From assembly GCA_002491195.1 (NCBI GenBank), contig DKVL01000090.1, forward strand, positions 1 through 64,000: 64,000 nucleotides of DNA, in the 5' to 3' direction. Position 1 is the stretch's first letter; each line of letters opens with the position of its first letter. This DNA comes from Lachnospiraceae bacterium UBA7179. GTDB lineage: Bacteria > Bacillota > Clostridia > Lachnospirales > Lachnospiraceae. Both the position numbers and the translations under genes were made by a program. Below are positions 9,737 to 17,735 of this stretch, in pieces. The notes beneath the pieces are model-generated. The model was not told where the DNA came from. It saw nothing but the letters and a program-made list of their open reading frames with translations, and ran no database searches.

Positions 9737-10084
9737 CTAATCCGCATCAATCGTATCTATGATCTTGACAACACCGTTATCTGTATACTCAAAGACCATA
9801 AATAATATTCCAAAAATTGTCACCCCGCATGAAGTCAATGGATACTCCAGCCAAAGACGCTTCTGCTCCTTGCTCTCCTGCATATAATACTCCACCTCGG
9901 GATCAAAACCATCTATCACATATGGATAAATGCTCTCTTCGATAAACTCCAGAATTTCATCCAGCCTGTCATGGTGAATCTCGTCCACGACAGTACCCAG
10001 TTCCTTATATCGCCGCTCATGAATCAATGCAAGCACTGATTTCAGACAGTCAAGCGCGATCTGCTTATCTTCCTCTGTGATCAT
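9737..10084 (-). CDS. Hypothetical protein (115 residues)
   Basis: I do not recognise this family. The protein is soluble, acidic and has no signal peptide. The N-terminal part is helical (EEDKQIALDCLKSVLALIHERRYKEL), followed by a mixed segment and an FGILFMVFEY strand near the end, an order reminiscent of an NTF2-like cone fold; that is only an inference. The ATG at 10084 is chosen because AGGAGG lies 7 bases upstream; the frame stays open above it without a better site. It lies 19 bases after the 159-residue gene and 38 bases before the next small gene, so the three appear to form one unit. Confidence 0.7.
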   Translation of the reverse strand: MITEEDKQIALDCLKSVLALIHERRYKELGTVVDEIHHDRLDEILEFIEESIYPYVIDGFDPEVEYYMQESKEQKRLWLEYPLTSCGVTIFGILFMVFEYTDNGVVKIIDTIDAD

Positions 10085-10103
10085 TTGATACCCTCCTAAT
10101 GTC

Positions 10104-10583
10104 TCAATACACCCTGAACTTCTTCCATTCATACCCACAGGGCAGATGACCAGATAAATAGATCTGAAGCATCTGTTCGTAAAATGTATCCGTATAATAC
10201 GCTGAAAAATAATTTGCCAGAAACAGGAACAAAACATCTGACCGAATCGTTACCAGTTCCTCTTCCCCCAAAATGCCTTTCCTCTTCAATCCTGACTTAA
10301 TCCTTTTGGATACCTTGCCAATATAACCTGACTGTTTCACCTCTTTGACAACATGGTTCCAACCGCATGGAACCTCGCTCATGGCGTTGCGCAGTTTATT
10401 TTCTTTCTCCAGACACGCATTCTCCCGCACCAGTGAATTTAGGCGTGCGATTGCCATTTCCCGACTTTCTTCTATATATACCTCAAACTGGTCAAAGGTC
10501 TTGTCCCCGCAGTTGCAAAACCAGTCGCAGCTCACCAGCTGTTCAAAAAATTCCGGTTTTATCCCCAATTTATCCTGTTCCAT
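10104..10583 (-). CDS. Hypothetical protein (159 residues)
   Basis: I do not recognise a named domain. The 159-residue protein is soluble, starts MEQDKLGIKPEFFEQL and has a cysteine/tryptophan patch (CDWFCNCG) near residue 18. Its C-terminal part (YYTDTFYEQMLQIYLSGHLPCGYEWK) recalls small cytoplasmic proteins found singly or in groups near polymorphic toxin loci; this is a memory-based suggestion only. The ATG at 10583 follows AGGAGG by 6 bases; the open frame continues upstream into the histidine kinase but has no supporting ribosome site. It follows the kinase gene by 76 bases and could share its transcript. Confidence 0.7.
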   Translation of the reverse strand: MEQDKLGIKPEFFEQLVSCDWFCNCGDKTFDQFEVYIEESREMAIARLNSLVRENACLEKENKLRNAMSEVPCGWNHVVKEVKQSGYIGKVSKRIKSGLKRKGILGEEELVTIRSDVLFLFLANYFSAYYTDTFYEQMLQIYLSGHLPCGYEWKKFRVY

Positions 10584-10659
10584 CTCAATCCTCCTATATA
10601 ACATTCTCTGTGACGAATCTGGCTTTTCCGCGCATACACCTACCACTTTATGATAGCAG

Positions 10660-11826
10660 CTATTTACACTTACAAGGAAGCGTGACAATAAATATCGTAC
10701 TCTCGTTCGCGCTTGCAGCCGTGATGGTTCCCTCATGCAGCTCCACGATCTCCTTTGCGATGGCAAGTCCAAGCCCCGCGCCGCCTGTCACTGACGACCG
10801 CGCCGCATCAGCCCTGTAAAACTGCTCAAAGATATGTTCCAGCTTGTCGGGCGGAATCGTTTTTCCATGATTCCGGATCATGATCTTCGCCACGTCGTCC
10901 TCCACCTGTGCAAATAGGAGAATCTCTGTCCCGGTATAGCTGTAGTTGACTGCATTCCGGATCAGATTGTCAAACGCCCGCGCAAGTTTGTCCGCATCAC
11001 CCACAATCTCAATGTCCGGCGCAATCTCCAGCCGCCATTCCAGTCCCTGTTCCGCCAGAATCGGATCAAATTCACTGGCAAGCTGCTCCAACATACGGCT
11101 TAGATAAATCCGCTCCTGATCCAACGTCAGCGCTGTTAGATTGAAGCGTGTAATGTCAAAAAATTCGTTGATCAGCTCCTCGAGACGCTCCGCTTTCTCG
11201 AGTGCTATGTTCGTGTAACGACAGCGAAGCTCCTGCGAGATCTGCGGCTCGTCGCGAAGCAGCGTGAGGTATCCGATCACGCTGGTCAGCGGTGTCTTGA
11301 GATCATGCGCCAGATACACGATCAGGTCATTTTTGCGCTGTTCGGCAAGCTGCGCATCACTCTTGCGCTTCTCCAGCGTGTGTTTGATGGAGTTGATCTT
11401 CCGCTCTGTCGTGGCAAGCTCCTGTGACAGTATGACATCACCTGCATTCTCTGTGATCAGCGCATCAATACCGCGATTGATTTCTACAAAATATTTGATA
11501 AAACTGTTGAGATAGATCATCTGTGCGATAATGAAAACAACTACCACACCAGCAAGAAAATATAAACTCAAATAATTCCGCACTCCGTGCTGATACACCC
11601 AAAGCGCCTTGTCGTATGCATTGCTGTATCCTGCATAAATGATATTGCACAGAAAGTCCACCACAAAATTAGCAAACCGCCCACGAAAGATAAAATTATA
11701 CAATGCAACCACGATGATAAGCGCTATAACCGCTGTGGCAATCGTGATCAACAGCAGTTTCGCCTTTAAATGCCTATATCCGCTGTCCTGCTTTTTCCAT
11801 ATTTTAAAATGGACTCTCCTACTCAA
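10660..11826 (-). CDS. VanS-like sensor histidine kinase
   Basis: A 388-residue membrane sensor kinase. Two transmembrane segments (about 22-46 and 86-108) frame a short extracellular loop of about 40 residues. A linker and the dimerisation domain follow, with the phospho-acceptor in LAHDLKTPL (His174). The ATPase domain has an N box (NLIRNAVNYS) and a GAGLGLAIAK glycine box. The VYLAHDLKTPLTSVIGYLTLL wording and the small sensor loop are typical of VanS kinases of glycopeptide resistance systems. The gene overlaps the response-regulator gene by 8 bases. No vanH/A/X, vanG or vanT gene is in the window, so the pair may have another cell-envelope role. The stimulus is unknown. Confidence 0.85.
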   Translation of the reverse strand: MSRRVHFKIWKKQDSGYRHLKAKLLLITIATAVIALIIVVALYNFIFRGRFANFVVDFLCNIIYAGYSNAYDKALWVYQHGVRNYLSLYFLAGVVVVFIIAQMIYLNSFIKYFVEINRGIDALITENAGDVILSQELATTERKINSIKHTLEKRKSDAQLAEQRKNDLIVYLAHDLKTPLTSVIGYLTLLRDEPQISQELRCRYTNIALEKAERLEELINEFFDITRFNLTALTLDQERIYLSRMLEQLASEFDPILAEQGLEWRLEIAPDIEIVGDADKLARAFDNLIRNAVNYSYTGTEILLFAQVEDDVAKIMIRNHGKTIPPDKLEHIFEQFYRADAARSSVTGGAGLGLAIAKEIVELHEGTITAASANESTIFIVTLPCKCK

Positions 11827-12526
11827 TCGTATACCCCACTCCCCAGATCGTCTTGATATATTTCGGCCGCCGCGCCGGCTCGCTCATTTTTTCGCGGAGC
11901 CTTGCGATGTGTGTCATGACTGTATTGTTGTGATCGAGATATTTTTCTCCCCAGACCGACTCAAAGAGTTCCTCCGATGAGACAACACTTCCGCGCCGGC
12001 TGCACAGATACCATAAGATATCAAACTCTGTCGGCGTCAATGCAAGAGCCGTTCCATTCAACAGACACTTGTGGTTGTCCTTCGATATATGCAGTCCTCT
12101 GATATCCATCTCGTCCACCCCTGACTCATTGTCTCTTGCGCTCTCTTTTCCGACATTATACCGCGTGTAGCGTCTAAGCTGCGTCTTCACCCGCGCCAGT
12201 ACCTCAAGCGGATTAAACGGTTTGGTAATGTAATCATCCGCACCGAGCGTGAGCCCCATGATCTTATCCGTGTCCTCAACTTTTGCTGTGAGCATGATCA
12301 CCGGATAAAAAAATTTTTCGCGGATTTTCTGGCAGATGTGAAAACCGTCAAGATCGGGCAGCATGATGTCCAGGATCGCAAGATCCAGCTCGTTCTCCTC
12401 AATACAGTTTAACGCATCCGTGCCATTGTAGAACTTGTAAACTGTGAACCCGTCATTTTTCAGATAAACTTCGATTAAATCAGCGATCTCTTTCTCGTCA
12501 TCGACGACCAGGATTTTTTCGTTCAT
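11819..12526 (-). CDS. VanR-like OmpR-family response regulator
   Basis: A 235-residue cytoplasmic DNA-binding regulator. The receiver domain has acidic residues Asp9-Asp10, the phosphorylation site Asp53 (LDIMLP), a switch Thr80 and Lys102 (YITKPF). The C-terminal winged helix carries the usual LTPTEFDILWYL start and NTVMTHIARLREKM recognition region. The opening sequence (ILVVDDEKEIADLIEVYLKN) and the ITKPFNPLEVLARVKTQLRR linker match VanR regulators closely. It is translated before and overlaps the kinase gene. The ribosome site is weak (GGTAAG), and a small upstream frame ends 6 bases before the start, so translation may be coupled. The divergent htrA gene is a plausible target. Confidence 0.88.
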   Translation of the reverse strand: MNEKILVVDDEKEIADLIEVYLKNDGFTVYKFYNGTDALNCIEENELDLAILDIMLPDLDGFHICQKIREKFFYPVIMLTAKVEDTDKIMGLTLGADDYITKPFNPLEVLARVKTQLRRYTRYNVGKESARDNESGVDEMDIRGLHISKDNHKCLLNGTALALTPTEFDILWYLCSRRGSVVSSEELFESVWGEKYLDHNNTVMTHIARLREKMSEPARRPKYIKTIWGVGYTIE

Positions 12527-12532
12527 GATTGC

Positions 12533-12604
12533 TTACCGCCCCGTCTTCTTTTTCCCAAAATGATTGTGTTGTACGAACACAGTAATTTCAATCGACGCAT
12601 ACAT
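12533..12604 (-). CDS. Possible 23-residue leader peptide upstream of the VanR-like gene
   Basis: ATG at 12604 is preceded by GGAAGGG at a good distance and encodes 23 residues (begins MYASIEITVF, ends KKKTGR). Its stop lies 6 bases before the regulator start, whose own ribosome site is poor. This could be a translated leader or a chance frame; there is no homology evidence. Confidence 0.3.
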   Translation of the reverse strand: MYASIEITVFVQHNHFGKKKTGR

Positions 12605-12670
12605 TTGTCCCTTCCTACTTTTTTTGTACTCATGCTATTAATTTAATGCATTTCGGCTTCTCCGTCAATT

Positions 12671-12717
12671 ATTAGTTGTCTAAATCGATGTTTTTTTATC
12701 CGATTTAGACGGCTAAT
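12671..12717. promoter_or_regulatory. Long inverted repeat in the htrA/response-regulator divergent region
   Basis: GTCTAAATCG (12678-12687) is mirrored perfectly by CGATTTAGAC (12701-12710), and the outer ATTAG (12671-12675) by CTAAT (12713-12717), around a 13-base T-rich centre. It lies about 145 bases before the regulator gene and about 160 bases before the likely htrA -10 box. It could be an operator or an RNA hairpin; the CTTTTTGA after it gives it some terminator character. The rest of the 12527-13044 gap holds only the possible leader peptide and the htrA promoter. Confidence 0.5.
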
Positions 12718-12874
12718 CTTTTTGATCCCAAGCATGCTTAAAAATGCTCTGGCGCTCCATCCCGTTAGGAATCAGAGTATGAGACTACTTGTTCTGCATC
12801 GTTGTGCACAGCAGACATCCCCGAATTTTTTCCTGCTGATATTATTTCACAGATTTATCACATTTAGATAACAA

Positions 12875-12903
12875 TTGAAACACAATTTGCGATTATATTA
12901 TAA
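12875..12903 (+). promoter_or_regulatory. Candidate htrA promoter
   Basis: TTGAAA (12875-12880), 17 bases, then TTATAA (12898-12903). An overlapping TATTAT two bases earlier is an alternative -10. The start would be about 135 bases before the htrA ATG. Confidence 0.4.
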
Positions 12904-13044
12904 CCATAAGTACAGCGAAGTACAGTTGATCAAACCATAGCAGCAAGGACCAGGCAGCATATTGAAACAACAAATCAATAAACGCATTTGAGAATGCAGA
13001 CATTTTTATAAAACATTTTTCATTTATGAAAGGAGATTTTCTTT

Positions 13045-14571
13045 ATGTACGAGAACAATAACAACTATTCACAACAGTCAAACAATTCCGGAAATGGCAA
13101 CAATGGATATCCCGAATACTATTATTCCGCAAATACACCAAACGGAAACTACAATCAGACAATCAATGCCGCACCTGTTCCTCCGACAGGCAAATCCAGG
13201 AAGAAAGGCGGTTTTGGCAAAAAAGCAGTCTCTGTCGTCTGCCTTGGTCTTGTGTTCGGCGTGACTGCAGGCGCCGCATTCAGTGTCCCTGCCGCACTTG
13301 CGACAAGAGAACTTAAACAGACAAAACTTGAAATCCAGCAGATGCAGGAATCCATGAACGCAAACACAGCAGCCGGCAAAACGGCGCTCACAACGACAAC
13401 CGACCCCATGACTGCCTCCAATGCACTCTACAATAACAGCAATGCGACAAATATATCCGCAATTGCAAACAATTGCTTACCAAGTGTTGTCTCCATCACA
13501 AACAAGGGTGTGACCGAAGTGCGTACCATGTTTGGCACATTCCAGCAGGACGCAGAAAGCAGTGGCTCTGGTATCATCATCGGTGAAAATGACTCGGAAC
13601 TTCTGATTGTCACAAACTACCATGTCGTATCGGGAAGCAGCGAACTCAGCGTCGTGTTCAGCTACGACGAGGACAGCGACGATCCTTCCCTGGTCAGTGC
13701 CAGAGTAAAGGGTTATGATGCAGACAAAGATCTCGCTGTCATCTCCGTCTCACTCGATGACATCACAGACGACATGCGCTCTAAGATTAAGATTGCCACG
13801 ATCGGTGATTCCTCCAATCTTGTACTTGGCCAGGAGGTCGTGGCAATCGGCAACGCACTTGGTTATGGCCAGTCTGTGACAACAGGTATCATCAGTGCAC
13901 TCGGACGGGAAGTCACAGTGTCCGACGATAATGGAGGCAGCATCACAAACAAGCTGATTCAGACTGACGCAGCAATCAATCCGGGCAACTCGGGCGGCGC
14001 CCTGCTGAACATGAACGGTGAATTGATCGGTATCAACTCCGTCAAGGTTGCCTCAAGCTCTGTGGAAGGCATGGGCTACGCGATTCCAATCTCAGATGTG
14101 CAGCCTATTATTCAGGAATTAATGTTAAAGGAGACGAGGGATGTCGTGGCAGAGGATAAACAAGGATATCTTGGAATCAACCCAATCGATGTGACAAATG
14201 ATACTTACGAAACGTATGGTATCCCGATTGGTGTCTATGTTTACAATGTATATGAGAACTCTCCTGCAGAAGCCGCCGGTCTCGTAAAAGGCAATATTAT
14301 CACAAAGTTTGACGGTCAGACAGTCAAGACAAGAGAACAGCTCGTCTCCCTGCTCACCTATTACAGCGCCGGAGAGACCGTTGACCTCGTTGCCATGGTG
14401 CAGAGCGATAACGGATATGTTGAAAAAACATTCCAAATAACACTCGGCACGAAGGAAATCTTTGGTGATGACGCCGACAACACACAATCACAACCCAGAC
14501 AAAAGGAGTCCGAAGACAATATTGACAACTACTTTAACAATCCCTTTGGCTCCTTCTGGTCAATCCCATAA
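13045..14571 (+). CDS. HtrA/DegP-like membrane-anchored serine protease with PDZ domain
   Basis: Extracytoplasmic quality-control protease, 508 residues. An Asn/Tyr-rich cytoplasmic N-terminal stretch (1-50) is followed by one membrane segment (about 60-86), a trypsin-like domain with triad His193 (TNYHVVS), Asp229 (DKDLAVI) and Ser316 (NPGNSGG), then a C-terminal PDZ domain (about 375-460) and an acidic tail. AAAGGAGA lies just before the ATG at 13045. It is transcribed away from the VanRS-like pair; control by that pair in response to envelope stress is an inference supported only by position. Low-complexity Asn/Gln N termini are common in clostridial members. Confidence 0.92.
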   Translation: MYENNNNYSQQSNNSGNGNNGYPEYYYSANTPNGNYNQTINAAPVPPTGKSRKKGGFGKKAVSVVCLGLVFGVTAGAAFSVPAALATRELKQTKLEIQQMQESMNANTAAGKTALTTTTDPMTASNALYNNSNATNISAIANNCLPSVVSITNKGVTEVRTMFGTFQQDAESSGSGIIIGENDSELLIVTNYHVVSGSSELSVVFSYDEDSDDPSLVSARVKGYDADKDLAVISVSLDDITDDMRSKIKIATIGDSSNLVLGQEVVAIGNALGYGQSVTTGIISALGREVTVSDDNGGSITNKLIQTDAAINPGNSGGALLNMNGELIGINSVKVASSSVEGMGYAIPISDVQPIIQELMLKETRDVVAEDKQGYLGINPIDVTNDTYETYGIPIGVYVYNVYENSPAEAAGLVKGNIITKFDGQTVKTREQLVSLLTYYSAGETVDLVAMVQSDNGYVEKTFQITLGTKEIFGDDADNTQSQPRQKESEDNIDNYFNNPFGSFWSIP

Positions 14572-14598
14572 AGTTCAACCCTGTTTGAATCCACGCGC

Positions 14599-14641
14599 GG
14601 CCCGTGCGTCATGTTAGTGACATATTTCCTCTGCACGGGCC
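14599..14641 (+). other. Nested stem-loop in the htrA 3-prime region
   Basis: GGCCCGTGC (14599-14607) and GCACGGGCC (14633-14641) form a perfect 9-base stem enclosing a smaller GTCA/TGAC hairpin (14608-14621). It has no U-tract of its own and precedes the terminator at 14649, so it may stabilise the transcript end. Confidence 0.5.
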
Positions 14642-14648
14642 TGTGCAT

Positions 14649-14678
14649 AAAAAACGACCGCATCAGCGGTCGTTTTTT
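14649..14678. terminator. Bidirectional intrinsic terminator between htrA and the PfkB kinase gene
   Basis: CGACCGC (14655-14661) and GCGGTCG (14666-14672) with an ATCA loop, flanked by A and T runs on both sides, suits both convergent genes. The right T-tract runs into the stop codon of the PfkB gene. Confidence 0.9.
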
Positions 14679-15759
14679 ATAACTCGATCTTTGCTCTCTC
14701 TGCAACTGCCGGAACACACAGCTGCGGATTGACATTTTCCTCCACTTCCATCGTCATACCTGCTGCAGCCTGACCAAGTTTTGCCATCTGCCGAATACTC
14801 ATGTGCTTCATAAACCCAAGCGTCACTCCCGCCATAAAGGCATCTGGCGCTCCGTTGACGCCAACCTGCTCCACGCCGCCAGCACTCTGCATAAACTGCT
14901 CATCATAGCACGCACAGTATACCCCTTTTTCCGCAAGAATAAATACATTCTTCACACCCTTTTCCATGATGATATCCGCTGCACGCTCCAGAGAATCCTT
15001 ATCCTGAATCCGAATACCGCTCAGAACCTCCGCTTCAGACTTACTGCAGACCACAAGGGCGATCCTGTCCAGAACCTCAAGCAGTTTCTCTGCACTCTGG
15101 GCGGATACCGGCGCTGCGAATACTGGCGCCTTGCACCGTTCACACACAAGCGCGATCGTCTCTTCCGGTATGTTGGTATCAAGGATCACCATGCGCGCCT
15201 TATTCAGCATCTCCATCTTAGGTGTCACAAAACTTGCAGTGAGATGATCATTGATCCGCCTGTCCGATACAGCAAGTCTCCTGTTTCCCTTCTCGTCAGA
15301 TATATACAGGTGGATCGCGGTATCCGCCCGCACGGTCTTTAAGGAGCTTGAGATGTCAATTCCAAGCTCCTCACAGTTCTCTATAATTTTGCGTGCATAC
15401 TCATCATCACCGATTGCGGTGACAAGCTTTGTTCCGACACCGAGCAGTCTCAGGTTATGGGCAATATTTCTTCCCGTTCCCCCAAACGACCGAACTGCCC
15501 TGCCTGCACTGGAATCTCCTTCCACCAGCGCTTCCTCCGGCACGCCTCCGATATCCATACTTGCGCCTCCGATCACTGCACAATAGTCTGGGCCGCTCGT
15601 CACATATCCCTTTCCAAGGATGTATCCCTTCTTCATCAGATTTGAAATATGTACTGCTGCCGAGGAGCGGGCAATTCCCGCCTTCGCTGCAAGCTCCTCT
15701 TGTGAAATCATTGGGTTTTCCACAATCCACTGAAATATCTGTGCCTCTCTATTTGTCAT
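14677..15759 (-). CDS. PfkB-family carbohydrate/nucleoside kinase with N-terminal winged helix (pseudouridine-kinase-like)
   Basis: A 360-residue protein: residues 1-55 form a winged helix-turn-helix (NREAQIFQWIVENPMISQEELAAKAG), then a ribokinase-fold PfkB domain with GGASMDIGG at its start and an FGGTGRNIAHNL substrate segment. Fusion of an HTH to PfkB is typical of pseudouridine or related kinases in Firmicutes, so it may phosphorylate a nucleoside or sugar and regulate genes itself. The signature normally reading GAGD is here GAPD; the catalytic Asp remains, but Pro replaces an anion-hole Gly, so activity is uncertain. No pseudouridine glycosidase gene is near. AGGGAG precedes the start. 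Confidence 0.8.
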   Translation of the reverse strand: MTNREAQIFQWIVENPMISQEELAAKAGIARSSAAVHISNLMKKGYILGKGYVTSGPDYCAVIGGASMDIGGVPEEALVEGDSSAGRAVRSFGGTGRNIAHNLRLLGVGTKLVTAIGDDEYARKIIENCEELGIDISSSLKTVRADTAIHLYISDEKGNRRLAVSDRRINDHLTASFVTPKMEMLNKARMVILDTNIPEETIALVCERCKAPVFAAPVSAQSAEKLLEVLDRIALVVCSKSEAEVLSGIRIQDKDSLERAADIIMEKGVKNVFILAEKGVYCACYDEQFMQSAGGVEQVGVNGAPDAFMAGVTLGFMKHMSIRQMAKLGQAAAGMTMEVEENVNPQLCVPAVAERAKIEL

Positions 15760-15885
15760 ATATACTCCCTTCCCTTTATCAATCGCCCTGAAAATAAGAA
15801 CCTGTCACAAAGCAAATTACGTTCCTGAGTGTTTCATGGCATTGTATGATTCAATTTTCTTATTGGAAATAATTCCCTGTTTTTT

Positions 15886-15914
15886 ATGATAACACCACAG
15901 AAAAGCACTGTCAA
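15886..15914 (-). promoter_or_regulatory. Promoter for the PfkB kinase gene
   Basis: On the minus strand TTGACA (15909-15914) and TATCAT (15886-15891) are 17 bases apart, an almost perfect sigma-A promoter. It leaves a leader of about 120 bases before the start at 15759. Confidence 0.65.
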
Positions 15915-16000
15915 TGTATTAGTGAAACATAATATCTTTTTTTAGCTAAATTTTTATACGAAGTTTTCCCCGTCTTTCGGTGTACAATTGCGCGGCCATT

Positions 16001-16009
16001 TGGTATACT
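16001..16009 (+). promoter_or_regulatory. Extended -10 element for arcC
   Basis: TGGTATACT matches the TGnTATAAT form; the -35 position (TGTACA at 15981-15986, 17-base spacing) is poor, as is usual for extended -10 promoters. It lies about 47 bases before the arcC ATG. Confidence 0.5.
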
Positions 16010-16055
16010 TAAATAGATCTGTTTTCAAATAGCAAATTTTCAGGAGGTTTTCCAT

Positions 16056-16997
16056 ATGAGTAAGAAAAAAGTAGTTGTCGCGCTGGGACATGACGCACTT
16101 GGCTCCACCACACTCGCACAGCTCAGTGCTGTCAAAAAAACTGCAAAAGCGTTAGCCGACCTGGTGGAGGCAGACTATCAGCTGACCATCACACACAGCA
16201 ATGGCCATCAGGTCAGTATGATTCACAAAGCCATGACAGAACTGCACCGCATCTATATTGACTACACGCCCGCACCCATGTGTGTGTGCTCCGCGATGAG
16301 CCAGGGTTATGTGGGTTATGATATTCAAAATTCGTTGAAATCAGAGCTCCTAAGCCGCGGCATCTCCAAACCGGTCAGCACGATTCTGACACAGGTAACA
16401 GTTGATCCTTACGACGAAGCTTTTTATGATCCAAAAAAGGCGATCGGACGTTATATGTCAAAGGAAGATGCTGACACAGAAGTAAACAAAGGAAATTATG
16501 TGATTCAGACAGACGGCGGATACCGCAGAGTTGTTGCTGCACCGCAGCCGATCGATATCGTGGAGATTGAGGCAATCAAAACGCTTTCCGATGCGGACCA
16601 GGTCGTGATTGCCTGCGGCGGCGGCGGAATCCCTGTCATCGAGCAGCAGCACGTCCTCAAGGGCGCTTCCGCAGTCATCGAGAAGGACTGCATTGCTGGT
16701 AAACTGGCTTCCGATCTCAAGGCTGACGAGCTTCTGATTCTGACCAGCGTAGACTATGTATACCTGAATTTCGGAAAGGACAATCAGGAGCCTTTAAAAA
16801 CACTGACAATTGCTGACGCAAAACGTTACATCGGGGAAGGACAGTTTGGCGAGACAGACATGCTTCCCAAAATCGTTGCGGCAATCTCTTACCTCGAAAC
16901 AGTTCCAAACGGAAGAGTTGTCATCACCTCCCTAAACAAGACAGCCGATGCCATCAACGCAAAGGTCGGCACTGTCATCACAGCAAATGAATCTTAA
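16056..16997 (+). CDS. arcC: Carbamate kinase
   Basis: Cytoplasmic enzyme transferring phosphate between carbamoyl phosphate and ADP, giving ATP, carbon dioxide and ammonia in fermentative breakdown of arginine, citrulline or related ureido compounds. The 313-residue length and amino-acid-kinase fold are normal: LGHDALG near the start, VTVDPYDEAF in the middle, the nucleotide-site ACGGGGIPV and the AGKLASDLKADELLILTSVDYV segment. AGGAGG lies 7 bases before the ATG. No arcA, arcB or transcarbamylase gene is adjacent, so its pathway cannot be fixed from context; it stands as a single gene with its own promoter. Confidence 0.95.
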   Translation: MSKKKVVVALGHDALGSTTLAQLSAVKKTAKALADLVEADYQLTITHSNGHQVSMIHKAMTELHRIYIDYTPAPMCVCSAMSQGYVGYDIQNSLKSELLSRGISKPVSTILTQVTVDPYDEAFYDPKKAIGRYMSKEDADTEVNKGNYVIQTDGGYRRVVAAPQPIDIVEIEAIKTLSDADQVVIACGGGGIPVIEQQHVLKGASAVIEKDCIAGKLASDLKADELLILTSVDYVYLNFGKDNQEPLKTLTIADAKRYIGEGQFGETDMLPKIVAAISYLETVPNGRVVITSLNKTADAINAKVGTVITANES

Positions 16998-17008
16998 AAC
17001 CAAAATGA

Positions 17009-17065
17009 CCTGTTTCGCATTATTGCATCACCTATCATTTCAATGACGCAATCGTGCAAAACAGG
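17009..17065 (+). other. Large imperfect stem-loop downstream of arcC
   Basis: Two 22-base arms (17009-17030 and 17044-17065, both built on CCTGTTT/AAACAGG) pair with few mismatches around a 13-base loop. There is no clear U-tract, so terminator function is possible but unproven. It lies between convergent arcC and lspA. Confidence 0.5.
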
Positions 17066-17077
17066 CCGTTTGCGCTT

Positions 17078-17581
17078 CTAATTTCTGGCCGGATGGCATA
17101 CCAGCTCACTCAGCACTAAGAGCATAGCCCCTATGATGATGCCAAAATCCGCGAGATTAAACACGATCGAGCTACATTTGATCGCTATTTTTTTGAGGAA
17201 GCGGTTTTTGCACTGCTGCGCATCCATCAGACGAAGCGAAAAGTAATCGACCACGTACTTCCTCCGGAGACGGTCATATGTATTGCTGTAGGCGCCTCCC
17301 AGTATCAGGGCAAGCCCGGTTTTTAAGACACCTTTCCCTTTTCTGCCAAGCGTCGCTGCAAAGACACCCGTCACGAACGCGCTGAATACCAAGGAGAGCA
17401 ATGCGATCAAATACTGGTTTTTGTCACCAATATTCAGCATTGCTCCCCTGTTATGATAGCGTTTTACCACGATTTTTCCACCTGCCACTGGCTTTTCTCC
17501 CGCATGATCACCTTTCTCAATCCAATACTTGATCATACTGTCCACGCCAAAAAGTGACATTAGTGTCATAATATATGGCAT
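17078..17581 (-). CDS. lspA: Lipoprotein signal peptidase (signal peptidase II)
   Basis: Polytopic membrane aspartyl protease that removes signal peptides from prolipoproteins. The 167-residue protein has four hydrophobic segments and the family blocks HNRGAMLNIGD (about 43-53), GGAYSNTYDRL with catalytic Asp103, VDYFSL, and FNLADFGIIIG with catalytic Asp145. It is a little longer than usual because of extra loop residues between the VDYF and FNLAD blocks. The ATG at 17581 follows GGAGG; an in-frame start at 17620 lacks support. It lies downstream of a lipoprotein gene on the same strand, separated by a two-hairpin repeat element. Sequence is divergent from housekeeping LspA, so this may be an additional paralogue. 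Confidence 0.85.
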   Translation of the reverse strand: MPYIMTLMSLFGVDSMIKYWIEKGDHAGEKPVAGGKIVVKRYHNRGAMLNIGDKNQYLIALLSLVFSAFVTGVFAATLGRKGKGVLKTGLALILGGAYSNTYDRLRRKYVVDYFSLRLMDAQQCKNRFLKKIAIKCSSIVFNLADFGIIIGAMLLVLSELVCHPARN

Positions 17582-17629
17582 TTCTCTCACACCTCCAATG
17601 ATGCCGCATCTGCGGCACAAACAATCCGT

Positions 17630-17681
17630 GAAGAACGCGGCCCTTGCGTTTTTTCTTAGCGGGCGTCTTTTGGCCGCTTAG
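17630..17681 (-). repeat. Two-hairpin intergenic repeat element, copy A
   Basis: Hairpin 1 pairs GAAGAACGC (17630-17638) with GCGTTTTTTC (17646-17655); hairpin 2 pairs TTAGCGG (17656-17662) with CCGCTTA (17674-17680). It lies between the lipoprotein stop and the lspA start and shares both hairpins and its orientation with elements near 34.4, 47.0 and 50.1 kb. Confidence 0.6.
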
Positions 17682-17735
17682 AAAATCTCTTCACACTTCT
17701 TACGCTATCACAGGTGCAAAAGAATGTCAACTGGA

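Noticed and set aside
10660..12526. Glycopeptide resistance cluster
   Set aside because: Only regulator-like genes are present; no ligase, racemase or dipeptidase gene exists in the window.
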